DNA from: Kingella_B sp963529665
Lineage (GTDB): Bacteria; Pseudomonadota; Gammaproteobacteria; Burkholderiales; Neisseriaceae
Assembly: GCA_963529665.1 (NCBI GenBank)
Contig: CAUSAG010000006.1
Location: 1-64,000, forward strand
DNA length: 64,000 nt
Direction: 5' to 3'
The position numbers were made by a program, and so were the translations under genes. The notes below the pieces were generated by a model that saw only the letters and a program-made list of their open reading frames with translations, ran no database searches and was not told the DNA's origin. Positions 34,281 to 42,664 of this stretch are shown here, one piece after another. How positions within the stretch are numbered: position 1 is the first letter of the stretch; each line of letters begins with the position of its first letter.

Positions 34281-34365
34281 ATCAGCCTTATGCTTGAATA
34301 ATTGCTTGGCTTGCCAGCAAATGATACTTTGTCAGATTTAGCCCCTATGGAGCTTGTAATATATA

Positions 34366-34406
34366 AGGCAGCCTGAAAACGCCCAATCCCGTTTTCAGGC
34401 TGCCTT
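34366..34406 (-). terminator. Inverted DUS pair downstream of rpe
   Basis: AGGCAGCCTGAAAACG and CGTTTTCAGGCTGCCT face each other, closing the rpe transcript and marking host DNA right of the prophage. Confidence 0.65.
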
Positions 34407-34425
34407 AGCATTGCAAAACGCTGCC

Positions 34426-35103
34426 CTACGCTTTTGCCAACGCTGCGCGCATCGCCTGAATCACGCCCGCATAATCATCCGCATCAAAAATCGCCGAGCC
34501 TGCCACAAAAGTATCCGCTCCTGCGGCGGCAGCGGCGGCGATGTTGTCGACTTTGATGCCGCCGTCCACTTCCAAACGGATGCGTCGTCCGCTTTGTTGC
34601 TCGTAGGCATCCAGCAGCGCGCGGGTTTGACGCAGTTTTTCCAGCGTGTGCGGAATGAATTTTTGCCCGCCAAAACCAGGGTTCACCGACATCAGCAACA
34701 CCATATCCAATTTGTCTAACACATTTTCCAGCACATGAATGGATGTGGCAGGGTTCAGCACTAAGCCCGCCTGTTTGCCCGCGTCTTTAATCAGCGACAG
34801 GCTGCGATCAACATGGCGGCTGGCTTCGGGATGGAAGGTGATGATGTCGGCGCCTGCTTTGATAAACGCACCAATCATGTCGTCCACAGGCTCAATCATC
34901 AGGTGCACGTCTATCGGCGCGCTGGTATGCGGTCGCAGCGCGGCGCAAATCATCGGACCAAAGGTGAGATTGGGCACATAGTGGTTGTCCATCACGTCAA
35001 AATGAATCATGTCTGCGCCGGCGGCGACCACGTTGCGTACTTCTTCGCCCAAGCGGGCAAAATCGGCAGACAAAATGCTGGGGGCGATGCGGTAATGGCT
35101 CAT
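34426..35103 (-). CDS. rpe: Ribulose-phosphate 3-epimerase
   Basis: This 225-residue TIM-barrel enzyme interconverts ribulose 5-phosphate and xylulose 5-phosphate in the pentose phosphate pathway. Motifs: APSILSADFARLGEEV, HFDVMDNHYVPNLTFGP (metal and catalytic Asp), HLMIEPVDD, MSVNPGFGGQKFIP, EVDGGI and AGSAIF. The ATG at 35103 gives the usual N-terminus; a frame extension to 35130 is not supported. Its product xylulose 5-phosphate is the substrate of the phosphoketolase elsewhere in the window. Confidence 0.96.
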   Translation of the reverse strand: MSHYRIAPSILSADFARLGEEVRNVVAAGADMIHFDVMDNHYVPNLTFGPMICAALRPHTSAPIDVHLMIEPVDDMIGAFIKAGADIITFHPEASRHVDRSLSLIKDAGKQAGLVLNPATSIHVLENVLDKLDMVLLMSVNPGFGGQKFIPHTLEKLRQTRALLDAYEQQSGRRIRLEVDGGIKVDNIAAAAAAGADTFVAGSAIFDADDYAGVIQAMRAALAKA

Positions 35104-35258
35104 GTTCAATCCTTCACAAAAAAATAGCAATAGCGCGATTTTAGCACCGCCTGCGTTTTTCAGGCTGCCTGAATGCGCATAAAGCCTTATTCAACTGCGT
35201 ACGCCATTGAGCGACACGCGCTATAATCGCGCCTTTTCATTTTTCGGAACACGCAACC

Positions 35259-36212
35259 ATGTCTAAAAAACCCAAACACGAATTAGAAAACAACAAACTG
35301 CAAAAACGCCTGCGCCACGCCGTGGGCGATGCGATTAACGATTTCAACATGATTGAAAACGGCGACAAAATCATGGTTTGCCTATCGGGCGGCAAAGACA
35401 GCTATGCGCTGCTAGACATCTTGCGCCAGCTGCAAGCATCCGCGCCGATTGAATTTGAGCTTATCGCGGTTAATCTGGACCAAAAACAACCTGGCTTTCC
35501 CGAACACGTTTTGCCCGAATACCTGAGCAGCATTGGCGTGCCGTTTAAGATTGTGGAAGAAGACACCTATTCCACCGTTAAACGCGTGTTAGACGAAGGC
35601 AAAACCACTTGCTCGCTGTGCAGCCGCTTGCGCCGCGGCATTTTGTACCGCACGGCAAAAGAGCTGGGCTGCACCAAAATCGCGCTGGGGCATCATCGCG
35701 ACGACATTATCGCAACGATGTTTTTAAATATGTTTTACGGCGGCAAACTCAAAGCCATGCCGCCCAAATTGGTGTCCGACAACGGCGAACACATCGTTAT
35801 CCGCCCGCTGGCATATGTGAAAGAGAAAGATTTGATTAAATACGCCGAGTTAAAACAATTCCCCATCATCCCATGCAATCTATGCGGCTCGCAGCCCAAT
35901 TTGCAGCGCCAAGTCATCGGCGATATGTTGAAAGATTGGGATAAACGCTTCCCCGGCCGCATTGAAAGCATGTTTTCCGCGCTGCAAAACGTGGTGCCAT
36001 CGCATTTGGCGGATACCGATTTGTTTGACTTTGCGGGCTTGGAACGCGGGCAGGCGCTGAAACACGGCGGTGATTTGGCGTTTGACAGCGAAACCGTATC
36101 GTTTACCGCCCCGCGCGATGAAGACGACGGGCAGCCTGAAAAGCCTGCGCGCAAGGTGATTAACATTTTGGGGAACAAGCCCAAGGCGGGGTGTGGCATT
36201 CAGGTGGAATAA
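35259..36212 (+). CDS. ttcA: tRNA 2-thiocytidine(32) synthetase TtcA
   Basis: This 317-residue enzyme makes 2-thiocytidine at position 32 of some tRNAs. The PP-loop ATPase motif is SGGKDSY (about residues 47-53). Iron-sulfur cluster Cys pairs lie in CSLCSRLRRG (about 122-125) and CNLCGSQ (about 210-213). Length is typical. A translated DUS occurs near the C-terminus (GQPEKPARK). A TATAAT-like element at 35221 may be the -10 box. An inverted DUS pair (36224-36264) follows. Confidence 0.95.
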   Translation: MSKKPKHELENNKLQKRLRHAVGDAINDFNMIENGDKIMVCLSGGKDSYALLDILRQLQASAPIEFELIAVNLDQKQPGFPEHVLPEYLSSIGVPFKIVEEDTYSTVKRVLDEGKTTCSLCSRLRRGILYRTAKELGCTKIALGHHRDDIIATMFLNMFYGGKLKAMPPKLVSDNGEHIVIRPLAYVKEKDLIKYAELKQFPIIPCNLCGSQPNLQRQVIGDMLKDWDKRFPGRIESMFSALQNVVPSHLADTDLFDFAGLERGQALKHGGDLAFDSETVSFTAPRDEDDGQPEKPARKVINILGNKPKAGCGIQVE

Positions 36213-36323
36213 TGGCTATGCAAAAGGCAGCCTGAAAACGGGAAAAACCATTTTCAGGCTGCCTATTTGCCATGCGAGGTCTATAATAATCAAATCTTTA
36301 ACCGCAGCAGAAAGGACTCTGCC

Positions 36324-36914
36324 ATGAAAACTTTGGTCAATGTTTTCCACCCCAAATTGGAACAATCCACCGTAAACCGCCTGTGGGCAGAGCGGCTGGA
36401 AGGGCTGCCCGATGTAACCGTGCGCCGTGTGTACAGCCTGTATCCAGATGGCAAAATTGACGTTGCCGCCGAGCAAACCACGCTGTTGGCGCACGACCGC
36501 TTGGTGTTCCAGCATCCGTTTTTCTGGTATTCCGTGCCGCCTCTGATGAAACAATGGTTTGACGACGTGCTGACCTACAACTGGGCATACGGCCCGCAGG
36601 GCAAAGCGTTGGCGGGCAAAGAATGGGTGTCGTCCGTTTCCACGGGCGGGCCGGCGGATTCGTATCAGGCGGGTGGCTACAACAGCTATTCCATGAGCGA
36701 ATTTTTGAAACCGCTGCAACAAACCGCCAACCTTATCCAAACCAAATTCTTGCCGCCGTTTATTTTCCACGGCGCGGTGGGCGCAAGCGAAGCCGCCGTC
36801 CGGCAGTCTGCCGACAACATGGTGGCGCATATTCTAGACCCGCTGCTGGACCCGCAGAAAAAACTCGCCGCGCTGCTGGCGAAAATGCAGGAAGACGGCG
36901 TTACGCTGGAATAA
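36324..36914 (+). CDS. NAD(P)H-dependent oxidoreductase, flavodoxin-like fold
   Basis: This 196-residue protein matches the KefF/MdaB quinone-reductase family: KTLVNVFHPKLEQSTVNRLWAERL at the start, LVFQHPFFWYSVPPLMKQWFDDVLTYNWAYG (FMN-site segment, given in part) and GGYNSYSMSEFLKPLQQTAN. It probably binds FMN and reduces quinones or similar substrates. No kefC transporter gene is adjacent, so a KefF role is not supported. The ATG at 36324 has an AAAGGA ribosome binding site. An inverted DUS pair follows (36929-36970). Confidence 0.88.
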   Translation: MKTLVNVFHPKLEQSTVNRLWAERLEGLPDVTVRRVYSLYPDGKIDVAAEQTTLLAHDRLVFQHPFFWYSVPPLMKQWFDDVLTYNWAYGPQGKALAGKEWVSSVSTGGPADSYQAGGYNSYSMSEFLKPLQQTANLIQTKFLPPFIFHGAVGASEAAVRQSADNMVAHILDPLLDPQKKLAALLAKMQEDGVTLE

Positions 36915-37100
36915 TCGCCATATAATAAGGCAGCCTGAAAACGCATTTATCCGTTTTTCAGGCTGCCTTTATTCTTGCCCAATGCTTTCCTTATTCTCAA
37001 AATAAACTTTCTTTATGGCGAATTTATTTGCTCATTTTTCTATGCTATGATTGCTGCGCGTTAAACGCATAAATATAAATAACTACATAGGAGAAATATC

Positions 37101-38654
37101 ATGAAACGCATTAGCCAATTATTGCTTATCCCCGCCAGCGCCGCCGTCGTGTTTTGGGCGGGGCAATCTTTGCGTATGCCCCATTCTGCCGTCGCCCACG
37201 CCGAAAGCCTAGCCGAGCGCATCAACAAACTGCCCGACCCGCAAGGCAAAACCCTGCCGCCGCTGCCCAAGCGTCCCACACTGATTAAATTCTGGGCGAG
37301 CTGGTGTCCGCTGTGTTTGAGCGAGTTGGAACAAACCGAATCTTGGACGCAAGACAAACACTTTGCCAGTGCCAATTTAATCACCATCGCATCACCAGGC
37401 TATCTCAACGAAAAACCCGCCGCCGATTTCTCGCAATGGTATCGCGGGCTGGAATATCCCAAATTGCCCGTGCGCATCAACGATGGCGGCGCAATCGCCA
37501 AAGAATTAGGCGTGCGCGTGTATCCTTCTTGGGTATTGCTGGGCGCAAACGGCGATGTGCAACGCATCGTTAAAGGCAGCCTGAACGAAGCCCAAGCGCT
37601 TGCGCTGCTGCAAAATCCGCAAGCCGAATTGTCGGCATACACCAAACCGTTTTACAAATCCGATTCCGCTTCCGCGCAGAAAGGAAAACCGATGAACATC
37701 AAAACCATTTACCTGGCAGGCGGCTGCTTCTGGGGCTTAGAAGCCTATTTCCAACGCATTAAAGGCGTAACCGACGCCGTTTCGGGCTATGCCAACGGCA
37801 AAACCGCCAACCCCAGCTACGAAGACGTTTCCCACCGCCACACAGGGCACGCCGAAACCGTGAAAGTGAGCTACGATGCCGACCAGCTCAGCTTAGACGA
37901 CATCTTGCGTTATTACTTCCGCGTTATCGATCCCACCAGCCTGAACAAACAAGGCAACGACCGCGGCGAGCAATACCGCACTGGCGTTTACACCACCGAT
38001 GCCGCCGAGCAAAAAATCGTTGCCGCCGCCATCGCCCGCGAGCAGAAAAAATACACCGCGCCGATTGTGGTGGAAAACGTGCCGCTGAAAAACTTCTATC
38101 TTGCCGAGGAATATCATCAAGATTATCTGATTAAAAACCCGAACGGCTATTGCCATATTGATGTTTCGCTGGCAGACAAACCGCTGGAAGGCAAAGAAGC
38201 CGTTTCAGGCAGCCTGAAAACCAAGCCCAGCGATGCCGAATTGCGCCAAAAACTCACCGCCGAGCAATACCGCATCACCCAGCAAGCGGGCACGGAACGC
38301 GCGTTCAGCCACGAATACGACAATTTGTTTGACAAAGGGATTTATGTGGACGTGGTGGACGGCACACCGCTGTTTGCTTCCACCGATAAATTCCAATCAG
38401 GCTGCGGCTGGCCCAGCTTCACGCGCCCGATTGTCGGCGATGCCGTTACCGAGCGCGAGGATACGTCGTTTAACATGATTCGCACCGAAGTGCGCAGCAG
38501 CCACGCCGATTCCCATCTGGGACACGTGTTCAACGACGGCCCGAAAGACAAAGGCGGCTTGCGCTATTGCATCAACGGCGCATCGCTGCGGTTTGTGCCG
38601 TTGGAGCAAATGGACGCGCAAGGCTATGGCGCGTGGAAGGATAAAGTGAAATAA
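37101..38654 (+). CDS. msrAB: Fused thioredoxin-like / methionine sulfoxide reductase A / B (PilB type)
   Basis: This 517-residue three-domain protein repairs oxidised methionine in the cell envelope. An N-terminal signal anchor (about 7-24) is followed by a thioredoxin-like domain with WCPLC (Cys69, Cys72), the MsrA domain with GGCFWG (about Cys209), and the MsrB domain with CGWPSF (Cys435) and the catalytic RYCINGASLRF (Cys490). This fusion is characteristic of Neisseriaceae. The linker between MsrA and MsrB contains a perfect translated DUS (SGSLKT). An AGGAG ribosome binding site precedes the ATG. Confidence 0.97.
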   Translation: MKRISQLLLIPASAAVVFWAGQSLRMPHSAVAHAESLAERINKLPDPQGKTLPPLPKRPTLIKFWASWCPLCLSELEQTESWTQDKHFASANLITIASPGYLNEKPAADFSQWYRGLEYPKLPVRINDGGAIAKELGVRVYPSWVLLGANGDVQRIVKGSLNEAQALALLQNPQAELSAYTKPFYKSDSASAQKGKPMNIKTIYLAGGCFWGLEAYFQRIKGVTDAVSGYANGKTANPSYEDVSHRHTGHAETVKVSYDADQLSLDDILRYYFRVIDPTSLNKQGNDRGEQYRTGVYTTDAAEQKIVAAAIAREQKKYTAPIVVENVPLKNFYLAEEYHQDYLIKNPNGYCHIDVSLADKPLEGKEAVSGSLKTKPSDAELRQKLTAEQYRITQQAGTERAFSHEYDNLFDKGIYVDVVDGTPLFASTDKFQSGCGWPSFTRPIVGDAVTEREDTSFNMIRTEVRSSHADSHLGHVFNDGPKDKGGLRYCINGASLRFVPLEQMDAQGYGAWKDKVK

Positions 38655-38760
38655 CGGATTTTTTTCCAGCGCAGGGCTTGCGAGCAAGCCCTAGAAACGC
38701 GGGGCAACGATTTCAGGCTGCTGAACGTTGCGCCCGCGTTTTTGCCTTGTTGGGGGCAGA

Positions 38761-38792
38761 CTGCGCAGCGTAGTGAAGTTGCGAAGCTAAAA
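38761..38792 (+). repeat. 32-bp dispersed repeat, copy A
   Basis: Starts CTGCGCAGCGTAGTGAAG and ends GCGAAGCTAAAA. A second copy with two mismatches lies at 39293-39324. Confidence 0.7.
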
Positions 38793-38899
38793 CCAGCATC
38801 GCCCCAGCAAATTCGTTGCCTTCGCAATTTGCCGTTATAATCCCCACCACACGGTTCGCGCCGTGTGTTTTCATTATCCAACCGAAAGGAAATCTGAAT

Positions 38900-39124
38900 A
38901 TGAAAAAAACATTTGCATTCGCCTTTATCGCCATCGCTCTAACCGCCTGTTCCAGCACTTGGCACGGTGTGAAAGAAGACACCGCCACCACAGTAGAAAA
39001 AGTGGACAACGGCATTGAACACGGCTGGGACAAAACCCAATCTGCCGTGAAAAAAGGCGGCAACGCAGTCGGGCGCGGCATCTCCCATGTGGGCGAGAAA
39101 ATTGAAAACGCCACCGCGCAATAA
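38900..39124 (+). CDS. Small entericidin-like lipoprotein
   Basis: This 74-residue lipoprotein has a signal peptide and the lipobox LTAC at about residues 13-16, then a short helical body (DTATTVEKVDNGIEHGWDKT, NAVGRGISHVGEKIENATAQ). It resembles entericidin-type small lipoproteins. A TATAAT lies near 38834, and AAGGAAA precedes the ATG. A DUS hairpin with T8 (39131-39168) terminates it. Function is unknown. Confidence 0.75.
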   Translation: MKKTFAFAFIAIALTACSSTWHGVKEDTATTVEKVDNGIEHGWDKTQSAVKKGGNAVGRGISHVGEKIENATAQ

Positions 39125-39130
39125 TCATTA

Positions 39131-39168
39131 AGGCAGCCTGAAACCCCATTTTCAGGCTGCTTTTTTTT
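39131..39168 (+). terminator. DUS hairpin terminator
   Basis: AGGCAGCCTGAAA and TTTTCAGGCTGC pair and are followed directly by T8: a good intrinsic terminator for the lipoprotein gene. Confidence 0.8.
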
Positions 39169-39185
39169 ATATTGCGGAAATCATC

Positions 39186-39305
39186 ATGCCCCATTCATCC
39201 CACTACGCCGCACAACTGCGCCAAGCCATCGCCGCCAATCCGCAAGGCTTGGTGGATGAATTTTTGGTGCGGGCAAACCATGCTGAGGCAGCCTGCGTAG
39301 CGTAG
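39186..39305 (+). pseudogene. Truncated gene start, about 39 residues
   Basis: A frame beginning MPHSSHYAAQLRQAIAANPQ and continuing GLVDEFLVRANHAEAA reads like the real N-terminus of a protein. It then runs into a DUS-like sequence and the 32-bp repeat (39293-39324), where it stops. The rest of the gene is missing, so it is treated as a remnant. Family not recognised. Confidence 0.4.
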
Positions 39306-39324
39306 TGGAGTTGCGAAGCTAAAA
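39293..39324 (+). repeat. 32-bp dispersed repeat, copy B
   Basis: CTGCGTAGCGTAGTGGAG...GCGAAGCTAAAA, two mismatches from copy A. It forms the truncation point of the preceding gene fragment. Confidence 0.7.
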
Positions 39325-39400
39325 TCATTCTCCACTAGACAAACCCAGCAAACCCGTTACAATCGCGCCCCTTGTTCAACCACATATCTAAGGAAAAATC

Positions 39401-39811
39401 ATGAGCTTACTAGACAACGTTATCAGCGCAGCAACTTCCGCCATGAGCGGCAGCGGCGAGCAAGGCAAGGCAGTAGAACTCGTTACCCAATTGGTGCAAC
39501 AAAACGGCGGCAACGTGGGCGATTTGCTGAGCAAATTGCAACAAGGCGGCTTGGGCGATGCGCTGCAAAGCTGGATTGGCACGGGCAGCAACGCCAGCGT
39601 GGATGCCGCGCAAATCCAAAACGCGCTCGGCGGCAGCCTGTCCAACGCCGCCGCTAAAGTGGGCTTGGATACCGGCAGCGCAAGCAATCTGCTGGCGCAA
39701 TATCTGCCCAACATCATCAACGCCATCACGCCCAACGGCAACGCTGCCGATGCCAACGGCTTTGGTTTGGACGACATCGCTCGCATTGTGATGCAGAAAT
39801 TTTTGAAATAA
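39401..39811 (+). CDS. YidB/DUF937 family protein
   Basis: This 136-residue soluble protein matches the DUF937/YidB family: start MSLLDNVISAATSAMSG, Gly/Gln/Asn-rich middle (LVQQNGGNVGDLLSKLQQGG, DALQSWIGTGSN) and the typical ending LDDIARIVMQKFL. Function is not established. An AAGGAAAA ribosome binding site precedes the ATG. It is followed by a cluster of DUS copies shared with the convergent trpD gene. Confidence 0.85.
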   Translation: MSLLDNVISAATSAMSGSGEQGKAVELVTQLVQQNGGNVGDLLSKLQQGGLGDALQSWIGTGSNASVDAAQIQNALGGSLSNAAAKVGLDTGSASNLLAQYLPNIINAITPNGNAADANGFGLDDIARIVMQKFLK

Positions 39812-40000
39812 GTCTAAGCGTTTTCAGGCTGCCTAATCTGCAATGGATGGACAGCCTGAAAAGTATTTTGGCTGTTGTTTCAGGCTGCCTTATTGTTCTC
39901 AAAAGGCAGCCTGAAAAACGTTTGCCGAGCAGTTTTCAGGCTGCCTATTGTTCCCCCCAAAAAGGTAGCCTGAAAACCATCCATCAAACCAACCGCGCCA

Positions 40001-41029
40001 CTACTTCGCTTGGCTTTGCGCCACAAATTCCGCCTGCTTCGCTGCCGCCTTGCCGCTGTCCAACGCCTCGCACGCGCGCGCCAAGCCCTCTGCCAAACTG
40101 CCCGCCACATTGCCGGCATACAAACACGCCGCCGCGTTCAGCAACACAATATCCCGCGCCGCGCCCCGCGCTTCGCCGCGCAACACCGCGTTCATCATCG
40201 CCAGCGAATCCGCCGCGTTTTCCACTTTCAAGCTGCCCAAATCGGCGTAAACAGGCAAGCCGAATTCTTCGGGGTGGATGTCGTATTCGCGCACCGCGCC
40301 GTCTTTCAGCTCGGCAATGCGGGTGCAGCCTGAAACCGTGATTTCATCCAAGCCATCGCTGCCATGCACCACCAAAGCATGCTGAGAACCAAGCTGTTGA
40401 AACACACGCGACAAAATGCCGCATAAATCAATGTGAAACACGCCAATCAGCTGATTGACCGCGCCTGCGGGATTGGTGATCGGCCCTAAGATATTGAAAA
40501 TGGTGCGAAAACCCAACGCCTTGCGCACAGGCGCAACATAGCGCATCGCCGAATGATGGTTGGGCGCAAACATAAAACCAATGCCGCATTGTGCGATGGA
40601 TTGCGCCACTTGCTCGGGCGATTGCTGCAAATTCATGCCCATCGCTTCCAGCACATCCGCCGCGCCACTAGACGACGACACCGAGCGGTTGCCATGCTTC
40701 GCCACTTTCGCGCCTGCCGCCGCCGCCACAAACATAGCGGTGGTGGAAATGTTAAACGTTTTCGCGCCATCGCCGCCTGTGCCAACAATATCCACCAATT
40801 CTTTGGCATAGGGCGTGTTCACTTTGGTGGCAAATTCGTGCATCACGCTGGCGGCGGCGGCGATTTCGGACACGGTTTCCACCTTAATCCGCAGCCCCGT
40901 CAAAATGCCTGCAATCTGCTCGGGCAACACTTCGCCGCGCATGATTTGGCGCATCAAATCGGTCATCTCGTCATAAAACAGCTCGTTATTGTCAATCAAA
41001 CGGGCAAGGGCTTGCTGTGGAGTAATCAT
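40001..41029 (-). CDS. trpD: Anthranilate phosphoribosyltransferase
   Basis: This 342-residue enzyme transfers phosphoribosyl to anthranilate in tryptophan biosynthesis. Motifs include DIVGTGGDGAKTFNIST (PRPP site), KHGNRSVSSSSGAADVLEAMG, FMFAPNHHSAMRYVAPVRKALGFRT (given in part) and NPAGAVNQLIGV. The ATG at 41029 yields the usual N-terminus (MITPQQALARLIDN); a frame extension to 41071 is not plausible. It is alone here; trpF lies 20 kb away, so trp genes are scattered as in other Neisseriaceae. Confidence 0.96.
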   Translation of the reverse strand: MITPQQALARLIDNNELFYDEMTDLMRQIMRGEVLPEQIAGILTGLRIKVETVSEIAAAASVMHEFATKVNTPYAKELVDIVGTGGDGAKTFNISTTAMFVAAAAGAKVAKHGNRSVSSSSGAADVLEAMGMNLQQSPEQVAQSIAQCGIGFMFAPNHHSAMRYVAPVRKALGFRTIFNILGPITNPAGAVNQLIGVFHIDLCGILSRVFQQLGSQHALVVHGSDGLDEITVSGCTRIAELKDGAVREYDIHPEEFGLPVYADLGSLKVENAADSLAMMNAVLRGEARGAARDIVLLNAAACLYAGNVAGSLAEGLARACEALDSGKAAAKQAEFVAQSQAK

Positions 41030-41223
41030 GTTTTTCCTTTGTAAACAAATGGTTTGAAAAATGGGCAACAACGCGCCATGCTTGGCGGCAGCCTGAAAAC
41101 CGCTTTTGGGTAAACGCCTATGCGCCCAGCCTTTTCAGGCTGCCTATGGAAGCCGATTTTAACAAAATTTAACCCGACTGCGTGTGCTATACTTCGCCCC
41201 ATTTTTTGAGCCCAATAAACACC

Positions 41224-42336
41224 ATGACCGATTTCATCCCCAATATAGACGAAGACAGCGATTTCGCTGCCGAAGCCCCCGCCGCCGAACCATTGCGCTT
41301 AACCGTGCCCATTGATTTAGCAGGGCTGCGCCTTGATGTCGCGCTTGCCAAAATGCTGCCCGATTATTCGCGCAGCCGCATCGCAGGTTGGATAAAAGAC
41401 GGCGAAGTGTTGTGCAACGACGCGCCCGCTTCGCCCAAAACCAAGCTCATCGGCGGCGAAGATTTGGTAGTGAACATCCAGCCCAGCCACGAAACGCAAG
41501 CCTTCACGCCCGAAGCGATGCCGCTGGACATTATTTATGAAGACGACAGCGTGATCGTGCTCAACAAACCTGCGGGCTTGGTGGTGCATCCTGCGGCGGG
41601 CAACTGGACGGGCACGCTGCTCAACGGGCTGCTCGCCCACGCGCCCGAGTTGTCGCAAGTGCCCCGCGCGGGCATTGTGCATCGCTTGGATAAAGACACC
41701 AGCGGCTTGATGGTGGTTGCCAAAACGCTGCCCGCGCAAAACCATTTGGTGCAACAGTTGCAAAGCCGCAGCGTGAAGCGCATTTATCGCGCCATTGCCG
41801 ATGGCATTGTGCCGTTTGATGGCAAAATTGAAACCCAAATCGGGCGCGACCCGCATAATCGCCTGAAAATGGCGGTGGTGAAATTTGGCGGCAAAGAAGC
41901 GATTACCCACGTTAAAGTTTTGGAACGTTATCAAGCGCATAGTTATATAGAGTGCAGCCTAGAAACGGGGCGCACCCACCAAATCCGCGTGCATCTGCGC
42001 GAAGCCCGCCACCCGCTTGCAGGCGATGCGGTTTACGGCAATCCGCGCCATCCTTGCTCGCCCGAAGTGAAAGCTGAAGTGAAAGCCCTTGCGCGCCAAG
42101 CCTTGCACGCCTATCGCCTAACGTTTATCCATCCGAAAACGGGCGAAACGCTGTCGTTTGAAGCGCCGATGCCCGATGATATGTATCACTTGCTTTCCGT
42201 GCTTCGCCTTGAAAGCGGCATGGATTCGCCGTTGAGCCATCACGAAGAATGGGCGGAAAAATTTGCCAGCGACGACGATGATGATTGGAACGAAGATGAT
42301 TACGATGTGGATGTGGTTTATGTGAAGGATTATTAG
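41224..42336 (+). CDS. rluD: 23S rRNA pseudouridine synthase RluD
   Basis: This 370-residue enzyme makes pseudouridines 1911, 1915 and 1917 in helix 69 of 23S rRNA. An S4 RNA-binding domain (LDVALAKMLPDYSRSRIAGWI) is followed by the catalytic domain with HRLDKDTSGLMVVAK, whose Asp is the nucleophile, and GRTHQIRVHL. The C-terminus is unusually acidic (SDDDDDWNEDDYDVDV), an extension of unknown role. A -10-like TATACT precedes the gene near 41190. Confidence 0.94.
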   Translation: MTDFIPNIDEDSDFAAEAPAAEPLRLTVPIDLAGLRLDVALAKMLPDYSRSRIAGWIKDGEVLCNDAPASPKTKLIGGEDLVVNIQPSHETQAFTPEAMPLDIIYEDDSVIVLNKPAGLVVHPAAGNWTGTLLNGLLAHAPELSQVPRAGIVHRLDKDTSGLMVVAKTLPAQNHLVQQLQSRSVKRIYRAIADGIVPFDGKIETQIGRDPHNRLKMAVVKFGGKEAITHVKVLERYQAHSYIECSLETGRTHQIRVHLREARHPLAGDAVYGNPRHPCSPEVKAEVKALARQALHAYRLTFIHPKTGETLSFEAPMPDDMYHLLSVLRLESGMDSPLSHHEEWAEKFASDDDDDWNEDDYDVDVVYVKDY

Positions 42337-42664
42337 GCAGCCTGAAAAACGACGTGCGTATTGTGTGCTTGTTGTTCAACATTATTTTCAGGCTGCCGCA
42401 GATTCGTATCTAAATAAGTGCAACGCCGCGCTGCTCATAATAGGCAGCCTGAAACCATGTTTTGATGGCACACAACGCACAAAGGCAGCCTGAAACAGCA
42501 TCCGCCCCATCCCGCGCATTTAATCAAGCCTAGATAAACAGCATTTCAGGCTGCCCCATCTAATCAACAACACCGCAAACCCCATCCCCCACAATATAGG
42601 CAGCCTGAAAACCTGTTTACCCATTTTCAGGCTGCCTTCCCCCAACTCACAAGCCCAAACCACC
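42337..42664. other. Intergenic region with clustered DUS copies
   Basis: The 328-bp gap between rluD and tsaB contains about eight DUS copies in both orientations, including pairs at each end. I see no gene, RNA or promoter. Confidence 0.65.

Larger units (their letters stand above)
25888..34328 (-). mobile_element. Inovirus (MDA-type filamentous) prophage with IS110/Piv-type transposase
   Basis: About 8.4 kb of minus-strand genes show filamentous-phage order: Rep, small ssDNA-binding-like protein, major coat protein, TspB-like adsorption protein, DUF2523 minor protein, Zot-type assembly ATPase, then a Piv/IS110-type transposase. This matches the neisserial filamentous phages (MDA/Nf group), which carry piv genes. 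DUS copies are nearly absent inside, unlike the host DNA on both sides. AAGATACTGT occurs at 25888-25897 and 27224-27233, and a near match (GATACT, 34323-34328) lies at the far end. Exact boundaries are inferred from these repeats and from the host terminator and DUS positions. Confidence 0.8.
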
